64,000 nt of DNA from Osmia lignaria lignaria (GCF_051020975.1 NW_027478162.1:3470501-3534500); one strand, 5' to 3'; positions 51,501 to 62,394 are shown, numbered from the stretch's first letter. Program-made: numbers and translations. The notes: generated by a model from the letters alone, not told the origin.

Positions 51501-52416
51501 TTCTTCTTCTTGTTGTTCTTCTTCTGCACAGCTAAACTGGAAGTGGCATTTCCAGGTCGCAATAGTGCAGAGTTATCTCAAAGAAAGGGGCCACGGTGTT
51601 TCTGTATCTCTATTATGTTGGTGCGGCTTCGGAACTTTTAAATATCTTGATATATCTCGAGAACTACGCGTCTGATCAAAAAATATCATAGAAGATAAAA
51701 AGTAGGAAACTTAATTCTCTACAAAAAAGGTCTCTTAACATTTTGCCATAGCTCTCATCGTTTCCGAGATATTTGCAGATTTATCTCAAGGGAAGGGGCC
51801 TGACGGACATATTTCGAGATATTTCTTCTTCTTGTTGTTCTTCTTCTGCACAGCTAAGCTGGAAGTGGCATTTGCAGCTCGCAATAGTGCAGAGTTATCT
51901 CAAAGAAAGGGGCCACGGTGTTTCTGTATCTCTATTATGTTGGTGCGGCTTCGGAACTTTTAAATATCTTGATATATCTCGAGAACTACGCATCTGATCA
52001 AAAAATATCATAGAACATAAAACGTAGGAAACTTAATTCTCTATAAAAAAGGTCTCTTAACATTTTGCCATAGCTCGCTTCGTTTCCGAGATATTTGCAG
52101 ATGTATCTCAAGGGAAGGGGCCTAACGGACATATTTCGAGATATTTCTTCTTCTTGTTGTTCTTCTTCTGCACAGCTAAACTGGAAGTGGCATTTCCAGG
52201 TCGCAATACTGCAGAGTTATCTCAAAGAAAGGAGCCACGGTGTTTCTGTATCTCTATTATGTTGGTGCGGCTTCGGAACTTTTAAATATCTTGATATATC
52301 TCGAGAACTACGCGTCTGATCAAAAAATATCATAGAACATAAAAAGTAGGAAACTTAATTCGCTACAAAAAAGGTCTCTTAACATTTTGCCATAGCTCGC
52401 TTCGTTTCCGAGATAT
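48554..52416 (+). repeat. Mixed segment, twelve monomers
   Basis: The first monomer resembles 45978 (CCACGCTG). The copies at 48876, 49198 and 51129 keep GTTGCTGCGG. 49520, 51451 and 52095 are c copies with CCTAACSGAC; the last two add CCAGGTCGC. 50164 has a 1-bp deletion. 51129 is preceded by ATAGGTCACTTCG, as at 35996 and 43080. No single HOR period runs through the stretch. Confidence 0.8.
50164..50484 (+). repeat. Length-variant monomer, 321 bp
   Basis: One base is missing at GGCATTTCAGCTCGC (near 50260), where other copies read GGCATTTGCAGC or GGCATTTCCAGC. Confidence 0.87.
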
Positions 52417-53382
52417 TTGCAGATTTATCTCAAGGGAAGGGGCCTAACGGACATATTTCGTGATATTTCTTCTTCTTGTTGTTCTTCTTCTGCACAGCTA
52501 AGCTGGAAGTGGCATTTGCAGCTCGCAATAGTGCAGAGTTATCTCAAAGAAAGGGGCCACGGTGTTTCTGTATCGCTATTATGTTGGTGCGGCTTCTTAA
52601 CTTTTAAATATCCTGATATATCTCGAGAACTACGCATCTGATCAAAAAATATCATAGAACATAAAAAGTAGGAAACTCAATTCTCCACAAAAAAGGTCTC
52701 TTAACATTTTGCAATAGCTCGCTTCGTTTCCGAGATATTTGCAGATTTATCTCAAGGGAAGGGGCCTGACGGACATATTTCGAGATATTTCTTCTTCTTG
52801 TTGTTCTTCTTCTGCACAGCTAAGCTGGAAGTGGCATTTGCGGCTCGCACTAGTGCAGAGTTATCTCAAAGAAAGGGGCCACGGTGTTTCTGTATCTCTA
52901 TTATGTTGGTGCGGCTTCGGAACTTTTAAATATCTCGATATATCTCGAAAACTACGCTTCTGATCAAAAAATATCATAGAACATAAATTGTAGGAAACAT
53001 AATTCTCTACAAAAAACGTCTCTTAAGATTTTGCCATAGCTCGCTTCGTTTCCGAGATATTTGCAGATTCAGCTCAAAGGAACTGGCCTGACGGACATAT
53101 TTCGAGATATTTCTTCTTCTTGTTGTTCTTCCTCTGCACAGCTAAGCTGGAAGTGGCATTTCCAGCTCGCAATAGTGCAGAGTTATCTCAAAGAGAGGGG
53201 CCACGGTGTTTCTGTATCTTTATTATGTTGGTGCGGCTTCGGAACTTTTAAATATCTTGATATATCTCGAGAACTACGCATCTGATCAAAAAATACCATA
53301 GAACATAAAAAGTAGGAAACTTAATTCTCTACAAATAAGGTCTCTTAACATTTTGCCATAGCTCGCTTCGTTTCCGAGATAT
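52417..53382 (+). repeat. Three-monomer block, occurrence 1 (2,253-bp offset)
   Basis: The markers are CGGCTTCTTAACTTTTAAATATCC in the first copy, TTTTGCAATAGCTCG before a b/F copy, and a Q head with TCTTCCTCTGC. The same order is at 54670-55635. The offset is 7 monomers minus a 1-bp deletion. Confidence 0.85.
52739..53060 (+). repeat. Representative monomer, b/F type
   Basis: This copy illustrates the second common haplotype: mid-body TTTGCGGCTCGCACTAGTG (type b) with tail CTCGATATATCTCGAAAAC, CGCTTCTGATC and AAATTGTAGGAAACATAA (type F). F-type copies lack the XhoI site because GAGAAC is replaced by GAAAAC. Type b mid-bodies occur with both F and I tails, so the two parts of the monomer are exchanged between copies. 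Confidence 0.93.
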
Positions 53383-54348
53383 TTGCAGATTTATCTCAAG
53401 GGAAGGGGCCTGACGGACATATTTCGAGATATTTCTTCTTCTTGTTGTTCTTCTTCTGCACAGCTAAGCTGGAAGTGGCATTTGTAGCTCGCAATAGTGC
53501 AGAGTTATCTCAAAGAAAGGGGCCACGGTGTTTCTGTATCTCTATTATGTTGGTGCGGCTTCGGAACTTTTAAATATCTTGATATATCTCGAGAACTACG
53601 CGTCTGATCAAAAAATATCATAGAACATAAAAAGTAGGAAACATAATTCTCTACAAAAAAGGTCTCTTAACATTTTGCCATAGCTCGCTTCGTTTCCGAG
53701 ATATTTGCAGATTTATCTCAAGGGAAGGGGCCTGACGGACATATTTCGAGATATTTCTTCTTCTTGTTGTTCTTCTTCTGCACAGCTAAACTGGACGTGG
53801 CATTTCCAGCTCGCAATAGTGCAGAGTTATCTCAAAGAGAGGGGCCACGGTGTTTCTGTATCTCTATTATGTTGGTGCGGCTTCGGAACTTTTAAATATC
53901 TCGATATATCTCGAAAACTACGCTTCTGATCAAAAAATATCATAGAACATGAATTGTAGGAAACATAATTCTCTACAAAAAAGGTCTCTTAACATTTTGC
54001 CATAGCTCGCTTCGTTTCCGAGATATTTGCAGATATATCTCAAGGGAAGGGGCCTGACGGACATATTTCGAGATATTTCTTCTTCTTGTTGTTCTTCTTC
54101 TGCACAGCTAAGCTGGAAGTGGCATTTACAGCTCGCAATAGTGCAGAGTTATCTCAAAGAAAGGGGCCACGGTGTTTCTGTATCTCTATTATGTTGGTGC
54201 GGCTTCGGAACTTTTAAATATCTTGATATATCTCGAGAACTACGCATCTGATCAAAAAATATCATAGAAGATAAAAAGTAGGAAACTTAATTCTCTACAA
54301 AAAAGGTCTCTTAACATTTTGCCATAGCTCGCTTCGTTTCCGAGATAT
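53383..54348 (+). repeat. Three-monomer block, occurrence 1 (2,895-bp offset)
   Basis: The markers are ACGCGTCTG followed by AAAAAGTAGGAAACATAATT (I-type start joined to an F-type end), AAACTGGACGTGG in a c body, and CATTTACAGCTCGC. They recur in order at 56278-57243. The first monomer here contains TTTGTAGCTCGC, which differs from the second occurrence. Confidence 0.83.
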
Positions 54349-54669
54349 TTGCAGATTTATCTCAAGGTAAGGGGCCTGACGGACATATTTCGAGATATTT
54401 CTTCTTCTTGTTGTTCTTCTTCTGCACAGCTAAGCTGGAAGTGGCATTTGCGGCTCGCACTAGTGCAGAGTTATCTCAAAGAAAGGGGCCACGGTGTTTC
54501 TGTATCTCTATTATGTTGGTGCGGCTTCGGAACTTTTAAATATCTTGATATATCTCGAGAACTACGCGTCTGATCAAAAAATATCATAGAACATAAAAAG
54601 TAGGAAACTTAATTCTCTACAAAAAAGTCTGTTAACATTTTGCCATAGCTCGCTTCGTTTCCGAGATAT
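54349..54669 (+). repeat. Length-variant monomer, 321 bp
   Basis: One base is missing in the tail near 54620: CTACAAAAAAGTCTG where other copies read CTACAAAAAAGGTCTC. Confidence 0.87.
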
Positions 54670-55957
54670 TTGCAGATTTATCTCAAGGGAATGGGCCTAA
54701 CGGACATATTTCGAGATATTTCTTCTTCTTGTTGTTCTTCTTCTGCACAGCTAAACTGGAAGTGGCATTTCCAGCTCGCAATAGTGCAGAGTTATCTCAA
54801 AGAGAGGGGCCACGGTGTTTCTGTATCTCTATTATGTTGGTGCGGCTTCTTAACTTTTAAATATCCTGATATATCTCGAGAACTACGCATCTGATCAAAA
54901 AATATCATAGAACATAAAAAGTAGGAAACTCAATTCTCTACAAAAAAGGTCTCTTAACATTTTGCAATAGCTCGCTTCGTTTCCGAGATATTTGCAGATT
55001 TATCTCAAGGGAAGGGGCCTGACGGACATATTTCGAGATATTTCTTCTTCTTGTTGTTCTTCTTCTGCACAGCTAAGCTGGAAGTGGCATTTGCGGCTCG
55101 CACTAGTGCAGAGTTATCTCAAAGAAAGGGGCCACGGTGTTTCTGTATCTCTATTATGTTGGTGCGGCTTCGGAACTTTTAAATATCTCGATATATCTCG
55201 AAAACTACGCTTCTGATCAAAAAATATCATAGAACATAAATTGTAGGAAACATAATTCTCTACAAAAAACGTCTCTTAACATTTTGCCATAGCTCGCTTC
55301 GTTTCCGAGATATTTGCAGATTCAGCTCAAAGGAACTGGCCTGACGGACATATTTCGAGATATTTCTTCTTCTTGTTGTTCTTCCTCTGCACAGCTAAGC
55401 TGGAAGTGGCATTTGCAGCTCGCAATAGTGCAGAGTTATCTCAAAGAAAGGGGCCACGGTGTTTCTGTATCTCTATTATGGTGGTGCGGCTTCGGAACTT
55501 TTAAATATCTTGATATATCTCGAGAACTACGCGTCTGATCAAAAAATATCATAGAACATAAAAAGTAGGAAACTCAATTCTGTACAAAAAAGGTCTCTCA
55601 ACATTTTGCAATAGCTCGCTTCGTTTCCGAGATATTTGCAGATTTATCTCAAGGGAAGGGGCCTGACGGACATATTTCGAGATATTTCTTCTTCTTGTTG
55701 TTCTTCTTCTGCACAGCTAAGCTGGATGTGGCATTTGCGGCTCGCACTAGTGCAGAGTTATCTCAAAGAAAGGGGCCACGGTGTTTCTGTATCTCTATTA
55801 TGTTGGTGCGGCTTCGGAACTTTTAAATATCTCGATATATCTCGAAAACTACGCTTCTGATCAAAAAATATCATAGAACATAAATTGTAGGAAACATAAT
55901 TCTCTACAAAAAACGTCTCTTAACATTTTGCCATAGCTCGCTTCGTTTCCGAGATAT

Positions 55958-56277
55958 TTGCAGATTCAGCTCAAAGGAACTGGCCTGACGGACATATTTC
56001 GAGATATTTCTTCTTCTTGTTGTTCCTCCTCTGCACAGCTAAGCTGGAAGTGGCATTTGCAGCTCGCAATAGTGCAGAGTTATCTCAAAGAAAGGGGCCA
56101 CGGTGTTTCTGTATCTATTATTTTGGTGCGGCTTCGGAACTTTTAAATATCTTGATATATCTCGAGAACTACGCATCTGATCAAAAAATATCATAGAACA
56201 TAAAAAGTAGGCAACTTATTTCTCTACAAAAAAGGTCTCTTATCATTTTGCCATAGCTCTCTTCGTTTCCGAGATAT
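55958..56277 (+). repeat. Length-variant monomer, 320 bp
   Basis: Two bases are missing near 56114: TCTGTATCTATTATTTTGG where other copies read TCTGTATCTCTATTATGTTGG. Confidence 0.87.
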
Positions 56278-57243
56278 TTGCAGATTTATCTCAAGGGAAG
56301 GGGCCTGACGGACATATTTCGAGATATTTCTTCTTCTTGTTGTTCTTCTTCTGCACAGCTAAGCTGGAAGTGGCATTTGCAGCTCGCAATAGTGCAGAGT
56401 TATCTCAAAGAGAGGGGCCACGGTGTTTCTGTATCTCTATTATGTTGGTGCGGCTTCGGAACTTTTAGATATCTTGATATATCTCGAGAACTACGCGTCT
56501 GATCAAAAAATATCATAGAACATAAAAAGTAGGAAACATAATTCTCTACAAAAAAGGTCTCTTAACATTTTGCCATAGCTCGCTTCGTTTCCGAGATATT
56601 TGCAGATTTATCTCAAGGGAAGGGGCCTGACGGACATATTTCGAGATATTTCTTCTTCTTGTTGTTCTTCTTCTGCACAGCTAAACTGGACGTGGCATTT
56701 CCAGCTCGCAATAGTGCAGAGTTATCTCAAAGAGAGGGGCCACGGTGTTTCTGTATCTCTATTATGTTGGTGCGGCTTCGGAACTTTTAAATATCTTGAT
56801 ATATCTCGAGAACTACGCATCTGATCCAAAAATATCATAGAACATAAATTGTAGGAAACATAATTGTCTACAAAAAAGGTCTCTTAACATTTTGCCATAG
56901 CTCGCTTCGTTTCCGAGATACTTGCCGATTTATCTCAAGGGAAGGGGCCTGACGGACATATTTCCAGATATTTCTTCTTCTTGTTGTTCTTCTTCTGCAC
57001 AGCTAAGCTGGAAGTGGCATTTACAGCTCGCAATAGTGCAGAGTTATCTCAAAGAACGGGGCCACGGTGTTTCTGTATCTCTATTATGTTGGTGCGGCTT
57101 CGGAACTTTTAAATATCTTGATATATCTCGAGAACTACGCATCTGATCAAAAAATAGCATAGAAGATAAAAAGTAGGAAACTTAATTCTCTACAAAAAAG
57201 GTCTCTTAACATTTTCCCATAGCTGGCATCGTTTCCGAGATAT
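56278..57243 (+). repeat. Three-monomer block, occurrence 2 (2,895-bp offset)
   Basis: Counterpart of 53383-54348 (ACGCGTCTG with a hybrid tail, AAACTGGACGTGG, CATTTACAGC). The third copy here has GATACTTGCCGATTTATC and TTTCCAGATATT. Confidence 0.82.
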
Positions 57244-57887
57244 TTGCAGATATATCTCAAGGGAAGGGGCCTGACGGACATATTCCGAGATATTTCTTCT
57301 TCTTGTTGTTCCTCTTCTGCACAGCTAAGCTGGAAGTGGCATTTGCAGCTCGCAATAGTGCAGAGTTATCTCAAAGAAAGAGGCCACGGTGTTTCTGCAC
57401 CTCTATTATGTTGGTGCAGCTTCGGAACTTTTAAATATCTTGATATATGTCGAGAACTACGCATCTGAGCAAAAAATATCATAGAACATAAAAAGTAGGA
57501 AACTTAATTCTCTACAAAAAAGGTCTCTTAACGTTTTGCAATAGCTCGCTTTGTTTCCGAGATATTTGCAGATTTATCTCAAGGGAAGGGTCCTGACGGA
57601 CATATTTCGAGATATTTCTTCTTCTTGTTGTTCTTCTTCTGCACAGCTAAGCTGGAAGTGGCATTTGCAGCTCGCAATAGTGCAGAGTTATCCCAAAGAA
57701 AGGGGCCACGATGTTTCTGTATCTCTATTATGTTGGTGCGGCTTCGGAACTTTTAAATATCTCGATATATCTCGAAAACTACGCATCTGATCAAAAAATA
57801 TCATAGAACATAAAAAGTAGGAAACATAATTCTCTACAAAAAAGGTCTCTTAACATTTTCCCATAGCTGGCATCGTTTCCGAGATAT

Positions 57888-58208
57888 TTGCAGATTTAGC
57901 TCAAGGGAAGGGGCCTGACGACATATTCCGAGATATTTCTTCTTCTTGTTGTTCCTCTTCTGCACAGCTAAGCTGGAAGTGGCATTTGCAGGTCGCAATA
58001 GTGCAGAGTTATCTCAAAGAAAGGGGCCACGGTGTTTCTGTATCTCTATTATGTTGGTGCGGCTTCGGAACTTTTAAATATCTCGATATATCTCGAAAAC
58101 TACGCTTCTGATCAAAAAATATCAGAGAACGTAAATTGTAGGAAACATAATTCTCTACAAAAAAGGTCTCTTAACATTTTGCCATAGCTCGCTTCGTTTC
58201 CGAGATAT
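57888..58208 (+). repeat. GATTTAGCTC-lineage monomer, copy 5 of 6, 321 bp
   Basis: It has the linked set plus a 1-bp deletion (GCCTGACGACAT where other copies read GCCTGACGGACAT). Confidence 0.88.
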
Positions 58209-58530
58209 TTGCAGATTTATCTCAAGGGAAGGGGCCTGAGGGACATATTTCGAGACATTTCTTCTTCTTGTTGTTCTTCTTCTGCACAGCTAAGCTGGTA
58301 GTGGCATTTGCAGCTCGCAATAGTGCAGAGTTGCCTCAAAGAAAGGGGCCACGGTGTTTCTGTATCTCTATTATGTTGGTGCCGCTTCGGAACTTTTAAA
58401 TATCTGGATATATCTCGAGAACTACGCATCTGATCAAAAAATATCATAGAACATAAAAAGTAGGAAACTTAATTCTCTACAAAAAAGGTCTCTTAACATT
58501 TTGCCATAGCTCGCTTCGTTTCCGAGATAT

Positions 58531-58852
58531 TTGCAGATTTATCTCAAGGGAAGGGGCCTGACGGACATATTTCGAGATATTTCTTCTTCTTGTTGTTCTT
58601 CTTCTGCACAGCTAAGCTGGAAGTGGCATTTGCAGCGCGCAATAGTGCAGAGTTATCTCAAAGAAAGGGGCCACGGTGTTTCTGTATCTCTATTATGTTG
58701 GTGCGGCTTCGGAACTTTTAAATATCTTGATATATCTCGAGAACTACGCCTCTGATCGAAAAATATCATAGAACATAAAAAGTAGGAAACTTAAGTCTCT
58801 ACAAAAAAGGTCTCTTAACATTTTGCCATAGCTCGCTTTGTTTCCGAGATAT
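58531..58852 (+). repeat. Representative monomer, d type
   Basis: The mid-body reads TTTGCAGCGCGCAATAGTG, with GCGCGC in place of GCTCGC. The tail is CCTCTGATCGAAAAATATC. Other d copies start at 8623, 9267, 16673, 17317, 25370, 28912, 32132, 35352, 39216 and 42436; 22472 has the related TTTGCTGCGCGC. Confidence 0.9.
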
Positions 58853-59174
58853 TTGCAGATTTATCTCTAGGGAAGGGGCCTCACGGACATATTTCGAGAT
58901 ATTTCTTCTTCTTGTTGTTCTTCTTCTGCACAGCTAAGCTGGAAGTGGCATTTACAGCTCGCAATAGTGCAGAGTTATCTCAAAGAAAGGGGCCACGGTG
59001 TTTCTGTACCTCTATTATGTTGGTGCGGCTTCGGAACTTTTAAATATCTTGATATATCTCGAAAACTACGCTTCTGATCAAAAAATATCAGAGAACGTAA
59101 ATTGTAGGAAACATAATTCTCTACAAAAAAGGTCTCTCAACATTTTGCCATAGCTCGCTTCGTTTCCGAGATAT

Positions 59175-60784
59175 TTGCAGATTTATCTCAAGGGAAGGGG
59201 CCTGACGGACATATTTCGAGATATTTCTTCTTCTTGTTGTACTTCTTCTGCACAGCTAAGCTGGAAGTGGCATTTGCAGCTCGCAATAGTGCAGAGTTAT
59301 CTCAAAGAAAGGGGCCACGGTGTTTCTGTATCTCTATTATGTTGGTGCGGCTTCGGAACTTTTAAATATCTTGATATATCTCGAGAACTACGCATCTGAT
59401 CAAAAAATATCGTAGAACATAAAAAGTAGGAAACTTAATTCTCTACAAATAAGGTCTCTTAACATTTTGCCATAGCTCGCTTGGTTTCCGAGATATTTGC
59501 AGATTTATCTCAAGGGAAGGGGCCTGAGGGACATATTTCGAGATATTTCTTCTTCTTGTTGTTCTTCTTCTGCACAGCTAAGCTGGAAGTGGCATTTGCA
59601 GCTCGCAATAGTGCAGAGTTACCTCAAAGAAAGGGGCCACGGTGTTTCTGTATCTCTATTATGTTGGTGCCGCTTCGGAACTTTTAAATATCTGGATATA
59701 TCTCGAGAACTACGCATCTGATCAAAAAATATCATAGAACATAAAAAGTAGGAAACTTAATTCTCTACAAAAAAGGTCTCTTAACATTTTGCCATAGCTC
59801 GGTTCGTTTCCGAGATATTTGCAGATTTATCTCAAGGGAAGGGGCCTGACGGACATATTTCGAGATATTTCTTCTTCTTGTTGTTCTTCTTCTGCACAGC
59901 TAAGCTGGAAGTGGCATTTGCAGCTCGCAGTAGTGCAGAGTTATCTCAAAGAAAGGGGCCACGGTGTTTCTGTATCTCTATTATGTTGGTGCGGCTTCGG
60001 AACTTTTAAATATCTTGATATATCTAGAGAACTACGCATCTGATCAAAAAATATCATAGAACATAAAAAGTAGGAAAACTAATTTTCTACAAAAAAGGTC
60101 TCTTAACATTTTGCCGTAGCTCGCTTCGTTTCCGAGATATTTGCAGATTTATCTCAAGGGAAGGGGCCTGACGGACATATTTCGAAATATTTCTTATTCT
60201 TGTTGTTCTTCTTCTGCACAGCTAAGCTGGAAGTGGCATTTGCAGCTCGCAATAGTGCAGAGTTATCTCAAAGAAAGGGGCCACGGTGTTTCTGTACCTC
60301 TATTATGTTGGTGCAGCTTCGGAGCTTTTAAATATCTTGATATATCTCGAGAACTACGCATCTGATCAAAAAATATCATAGAACATAAAAAGTAGGAAAC
60401 TTAATTCTCTACAAAAAAGGTCTCTTAACGTTTTGCAATAGCTCGCTTCGTTTCCGAGATATTTGCAGATTTATCTCAAGGTAAGGGTCCTGACGGACAT
60501 ATTTCGAGATATTTCTTCTTGTTGTTGTTCTTCTTCTGCACAGCTAAACTGGAAGTGGCATTTCCAGCTCGCAATCGTGCAGAGTTATCTCAAAGAAAGG
60601 GGCCACGGTGTTTCCGTACCTCTATTATGTTGGTGCAGCTTCGGAGCTTTTAAATATCTTGATATATCTCGAGAACTACGCATCTGATCAAAAAATATCA
60701 TAGAACATAAAAAGTAGGAAACTTAATTCTCTACAAAAAAGGTCTCTTAACATTTTGCCATAGCTCGCTTCGTTTCCGAGATAT
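59175..60784 (+). repeat. Five-monomer block, occurrence 2 of 2
   Basis: Counterpart of 27302-28911 in the same order and orientation, 31,873 bp downstream (99 monomers with a net change of minus 5 bp). The copies have diverged: CCTGAGGGAC near 59525, TATCTGGATATATC near 59691, and a GTTGTTGTTC mirror tract near 60520 are specific to this occurrence. Confidence 0.82.
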
Positions 60785-60785
60785 T

Positions 60786-60812
60786 TGCAGATTTATCTCA
60801 AGGGAAGGGGCC
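60786..60812 (+). repeat. Internal 27-bp subrepeat, first copy
   Basis: The element TGCAGATTTATCTCAAGG plus GAAGGGGCC at the monomer head matches the element at 60900-60926 at 24 of 27 positions (differences T/G, G/A, G/A). The spacing is 114 bp. The same pair exists in essentially every monomer. Confidence 0.9.
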
Positions 60813-60825
60813 TGACGGACATATT

Positions 60826-60836
60826 TCGAGATATTT
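60826..60836 (+). other. 11-bp inverted repeat, left arm (representative)
   Basis: TCGAGATATTT is the exact reverse complement of AAATATCTCGA at 60974-60984 in the same F-type monomer. A second inverted match, ATATCTCGAA, follows directly in F-type copies. In I-type copies the first right arm is degenerate (AAATATCTTGA). Confidence 0.8.
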
Positions 60837-60899
60837 CTTCTTCTTGTTGTTCTTCTTCTGCACAGCTAAGCTGGAAGTGGCATTTGCAGCTCGCAATAG

Positions 60900-60926
60900 T
60901 GCAGAGTTATCTCAAAGAAAGGGGCC
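60900..60926 (+). repeat. Internal 27-bp subrepeat, second copy
   Basis: The element TGCAGAGTTATCTCAAAG plus AAAGGGGCC lies 114 bp after the first copy. Similarity fades after GGGGCC, apart from a shared ACGG two bases out of register. This suggests that the 322-bp monomer arose partly by duplication of a shorter ancestral unit. Confidence 0.88.
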
Positions 60927-60973
60927 ACGGTGTTTCTGTATCTCTATTATGTTGGTGCGGCGTCGGAACTTTT

Positions 60974-60984
60974 AAATATCTCGA
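60974..60984 (+). other. 11-bp inverted repeat, right arm (representative)
   Basis: AAATATCTCGA pairs with 60826-60836; the loop between the arms is 137 bp. The region continues as TATATCTCGAAAAC, giving two overlapping GAGATAT-type motifs in inverted orientation. Confidence 0.8.
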
Positions 60985-61106
60985 TATATCTCGAAAACTA
61001 CGCTTCTGATCAAAAAATATCAGAGAACGTAAATTGTAGGAAACATAATTCTCTACAAAAAAGGTCTCTTAACATTTTGCCATAGCTCGCTTCGTTTCCG
61101 AGATAT

Positions 61107-61428
61107 TTGCAGATTTATCTCAAGGGAAGGGGCCTGACGGACATATTTCGAGATATTTCTTCTTCTTGTTGTTCTTCTTCTGCACAGCTAAGCTGGAAGT
61201 GGCATTTGCAGCTCGCAATAGTGCAGAGTTATCTCAAAGAAAGGGGCCACGGTGTTTCTGTATCTCTATTATGTTGGTGCGGCTTCGGAACTTTTAAATA
61301 TCTTGATATATCTCGAGAACTGCGCATCTGATCAAAAAATATCATAGAACATAAAAAGTAGGAAACTTAATTCTCTACAAAAAAGGTCTCTTAACATTTT
61401 GCCATAGCTCGCTTTGTTTCCGAGATAT
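61107..61428 (+). repeat. Representative monomer, a/I type (near-consensus)
   Basis: A convenient reference copy. It has the head GATTTATCTCAAGGGAAGGG, the pyrimidine-rich mirror repeat, the mid-body AAGCTGGAAGTGGC with TTTGCAGCTCGCAATAGTG (type a), the CTTGATATATCTCGAGAAC junction, and the tail CATCTGATC...AAAAAGTAGGAAACTTAA (type I), ending in CGTTTCCGAGATAT before the next copy. It carries GAACTGCGCATC where most copies read GAACTACGCATC. The 8-bp palindrome TCTCGAGA contains an XhoI site (CTCGAG), and TGATCA (BclI) occurs once, so either enzyme would give a 322-bp ladder from I-type copies. Confidence 0.95.
61158..61181 (+). other. 24-bp pyrimidine-rich perfect mirror repeat (representative)
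   Basis: The tract is TCTTCTTCTTG, then TT, then GTTCTTCTTCT, which is the exact reversal (not the complement) of the first arm. It holds only T and C apart from two G. Mirror-symmetric pyrimidine tracts can in principle form intramolecular triplex (H-DNA), although the two G interruptions and short arms weaken this. The tract sits 52-75 bases into most monomers; some copies break it (TTGTTGGTC at 311-318, TTATTCTTG near 30574, ATGTCGTTC near 35411). Confidence 0.85.
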
Positions 61429-62394
61429 TTGCAGATTTATCTCAAGGGAAGGGGCCTGACGGACATATTTCGAGATATTTCTTCTTCTTGTTGTTCTTCT
61501 TCTGCACAGCTAAGCTGGAAGTGGCATTTGCAGCTCGCAATAGTGCAGAGTTATCTCAAAGAAAGGGGCCACGGTGTTTCTGTATCTCTATTATGTTGGT
61601 GCGGCTTCGGAACTTTTAAATATCTTGATATATCTCGAGAACTGCGCATCTGATCAAAAAATATCATAGAACATAAAAAGTAGGAAACTTAATTCTCTAC
61701 AAAAAAGGTCTCTTAACATTTTGCCATAGCTCGCTTTGTTTCCGAGATATTTGCAGATTTATCTCAAGGGAAGGGGCCTGACGGACATATTTCGAGATAT
61801 TTCTTCTTCTTGTTCTTCTTCTTCTGCACAGCTAAGCTGGAAGTGGCATTTGCGGCTCGCACTAGTGCAGAGTTATCTCAAAGAAAGGGGCCACGGTGTT
61901 TCTGTATCTCTATTATGTTGGTGCGGCTTCGGAACTTTTAAATATCTTGATATATCTCGAGAACTACGCATCTGATCAAAAAATATCATAGAACATAAAA
62001 AGTAGGAAACCTAATTTTCTACAAAAAAGGTCTCTTAACATTTTGCCGTAGCTCGCTTCGTTTCCGAGATATTTGCAGATTTATCTCAAGGGAAGGGGCC
62101 TGACGGACATATTTCGAAATATTTCTTATTCTTGTTGTTCTTCTTCTGCACAGCTAAGCTGGAAGTGGCATTTGCAGCTCGCAATAGTGCAGAGTTATCT
62201 CAAAGAAAGGGGCCACGGTGTTTCTGTATCTCTATTATGTTGGTGCGGCTTCGGAACTTTTAAATATCTTGATATATCTCGAGAACTACGCATCTGATCA
62301 AAAAATATCATAGAACATAAAAAGTAGGAAACTTAATTCTCTACAAAAAAGGTCTCTTAACATTTTCCCATAGCTGGCATCGTTTCCGAGATAT

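Larger units (their letters stand above)
54349..56277 (+). repeat. Six-monomer segment with block repeats
   Basis: It begins with a b copy (54349, CTCAAGGTAAGG). 54670-55635 repeats 52417-53382. 55636-56277 is a further b/F plus Q-head pair like 54992-55635, giving a local two-monomer repeat. Two monomers are short (321 and 320 bp). Confidence 0.82.
57244..59174 (+). repeat. Mixed segment, six monomers
   Basis: The copy at 57244 has the CCCATAGCTGGCATCG and ATTCCGAGATATT variants of the GATTTAGCTC lineage but a GATATATCTC head, so it is a hybrid. 57566 has a hybrid F/I tail. 57888 is a GATTTAGCTC copy with a 1-bp deletion. 58209 has CCTGAGGGACAT and GCTGGTAGTGG, and 58853 has TTATCTCTAGGG. 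Confidence 0.8.

Noticed and set aside
61400..61440. CENP-B box in the GCTTCGTTTCCGAGATAT junction sequence
   Set aside because: Only the first bases (CTTCGTT) resemble the box; the essential A and CGGG positions are absent, and the reverse strand gives no match.
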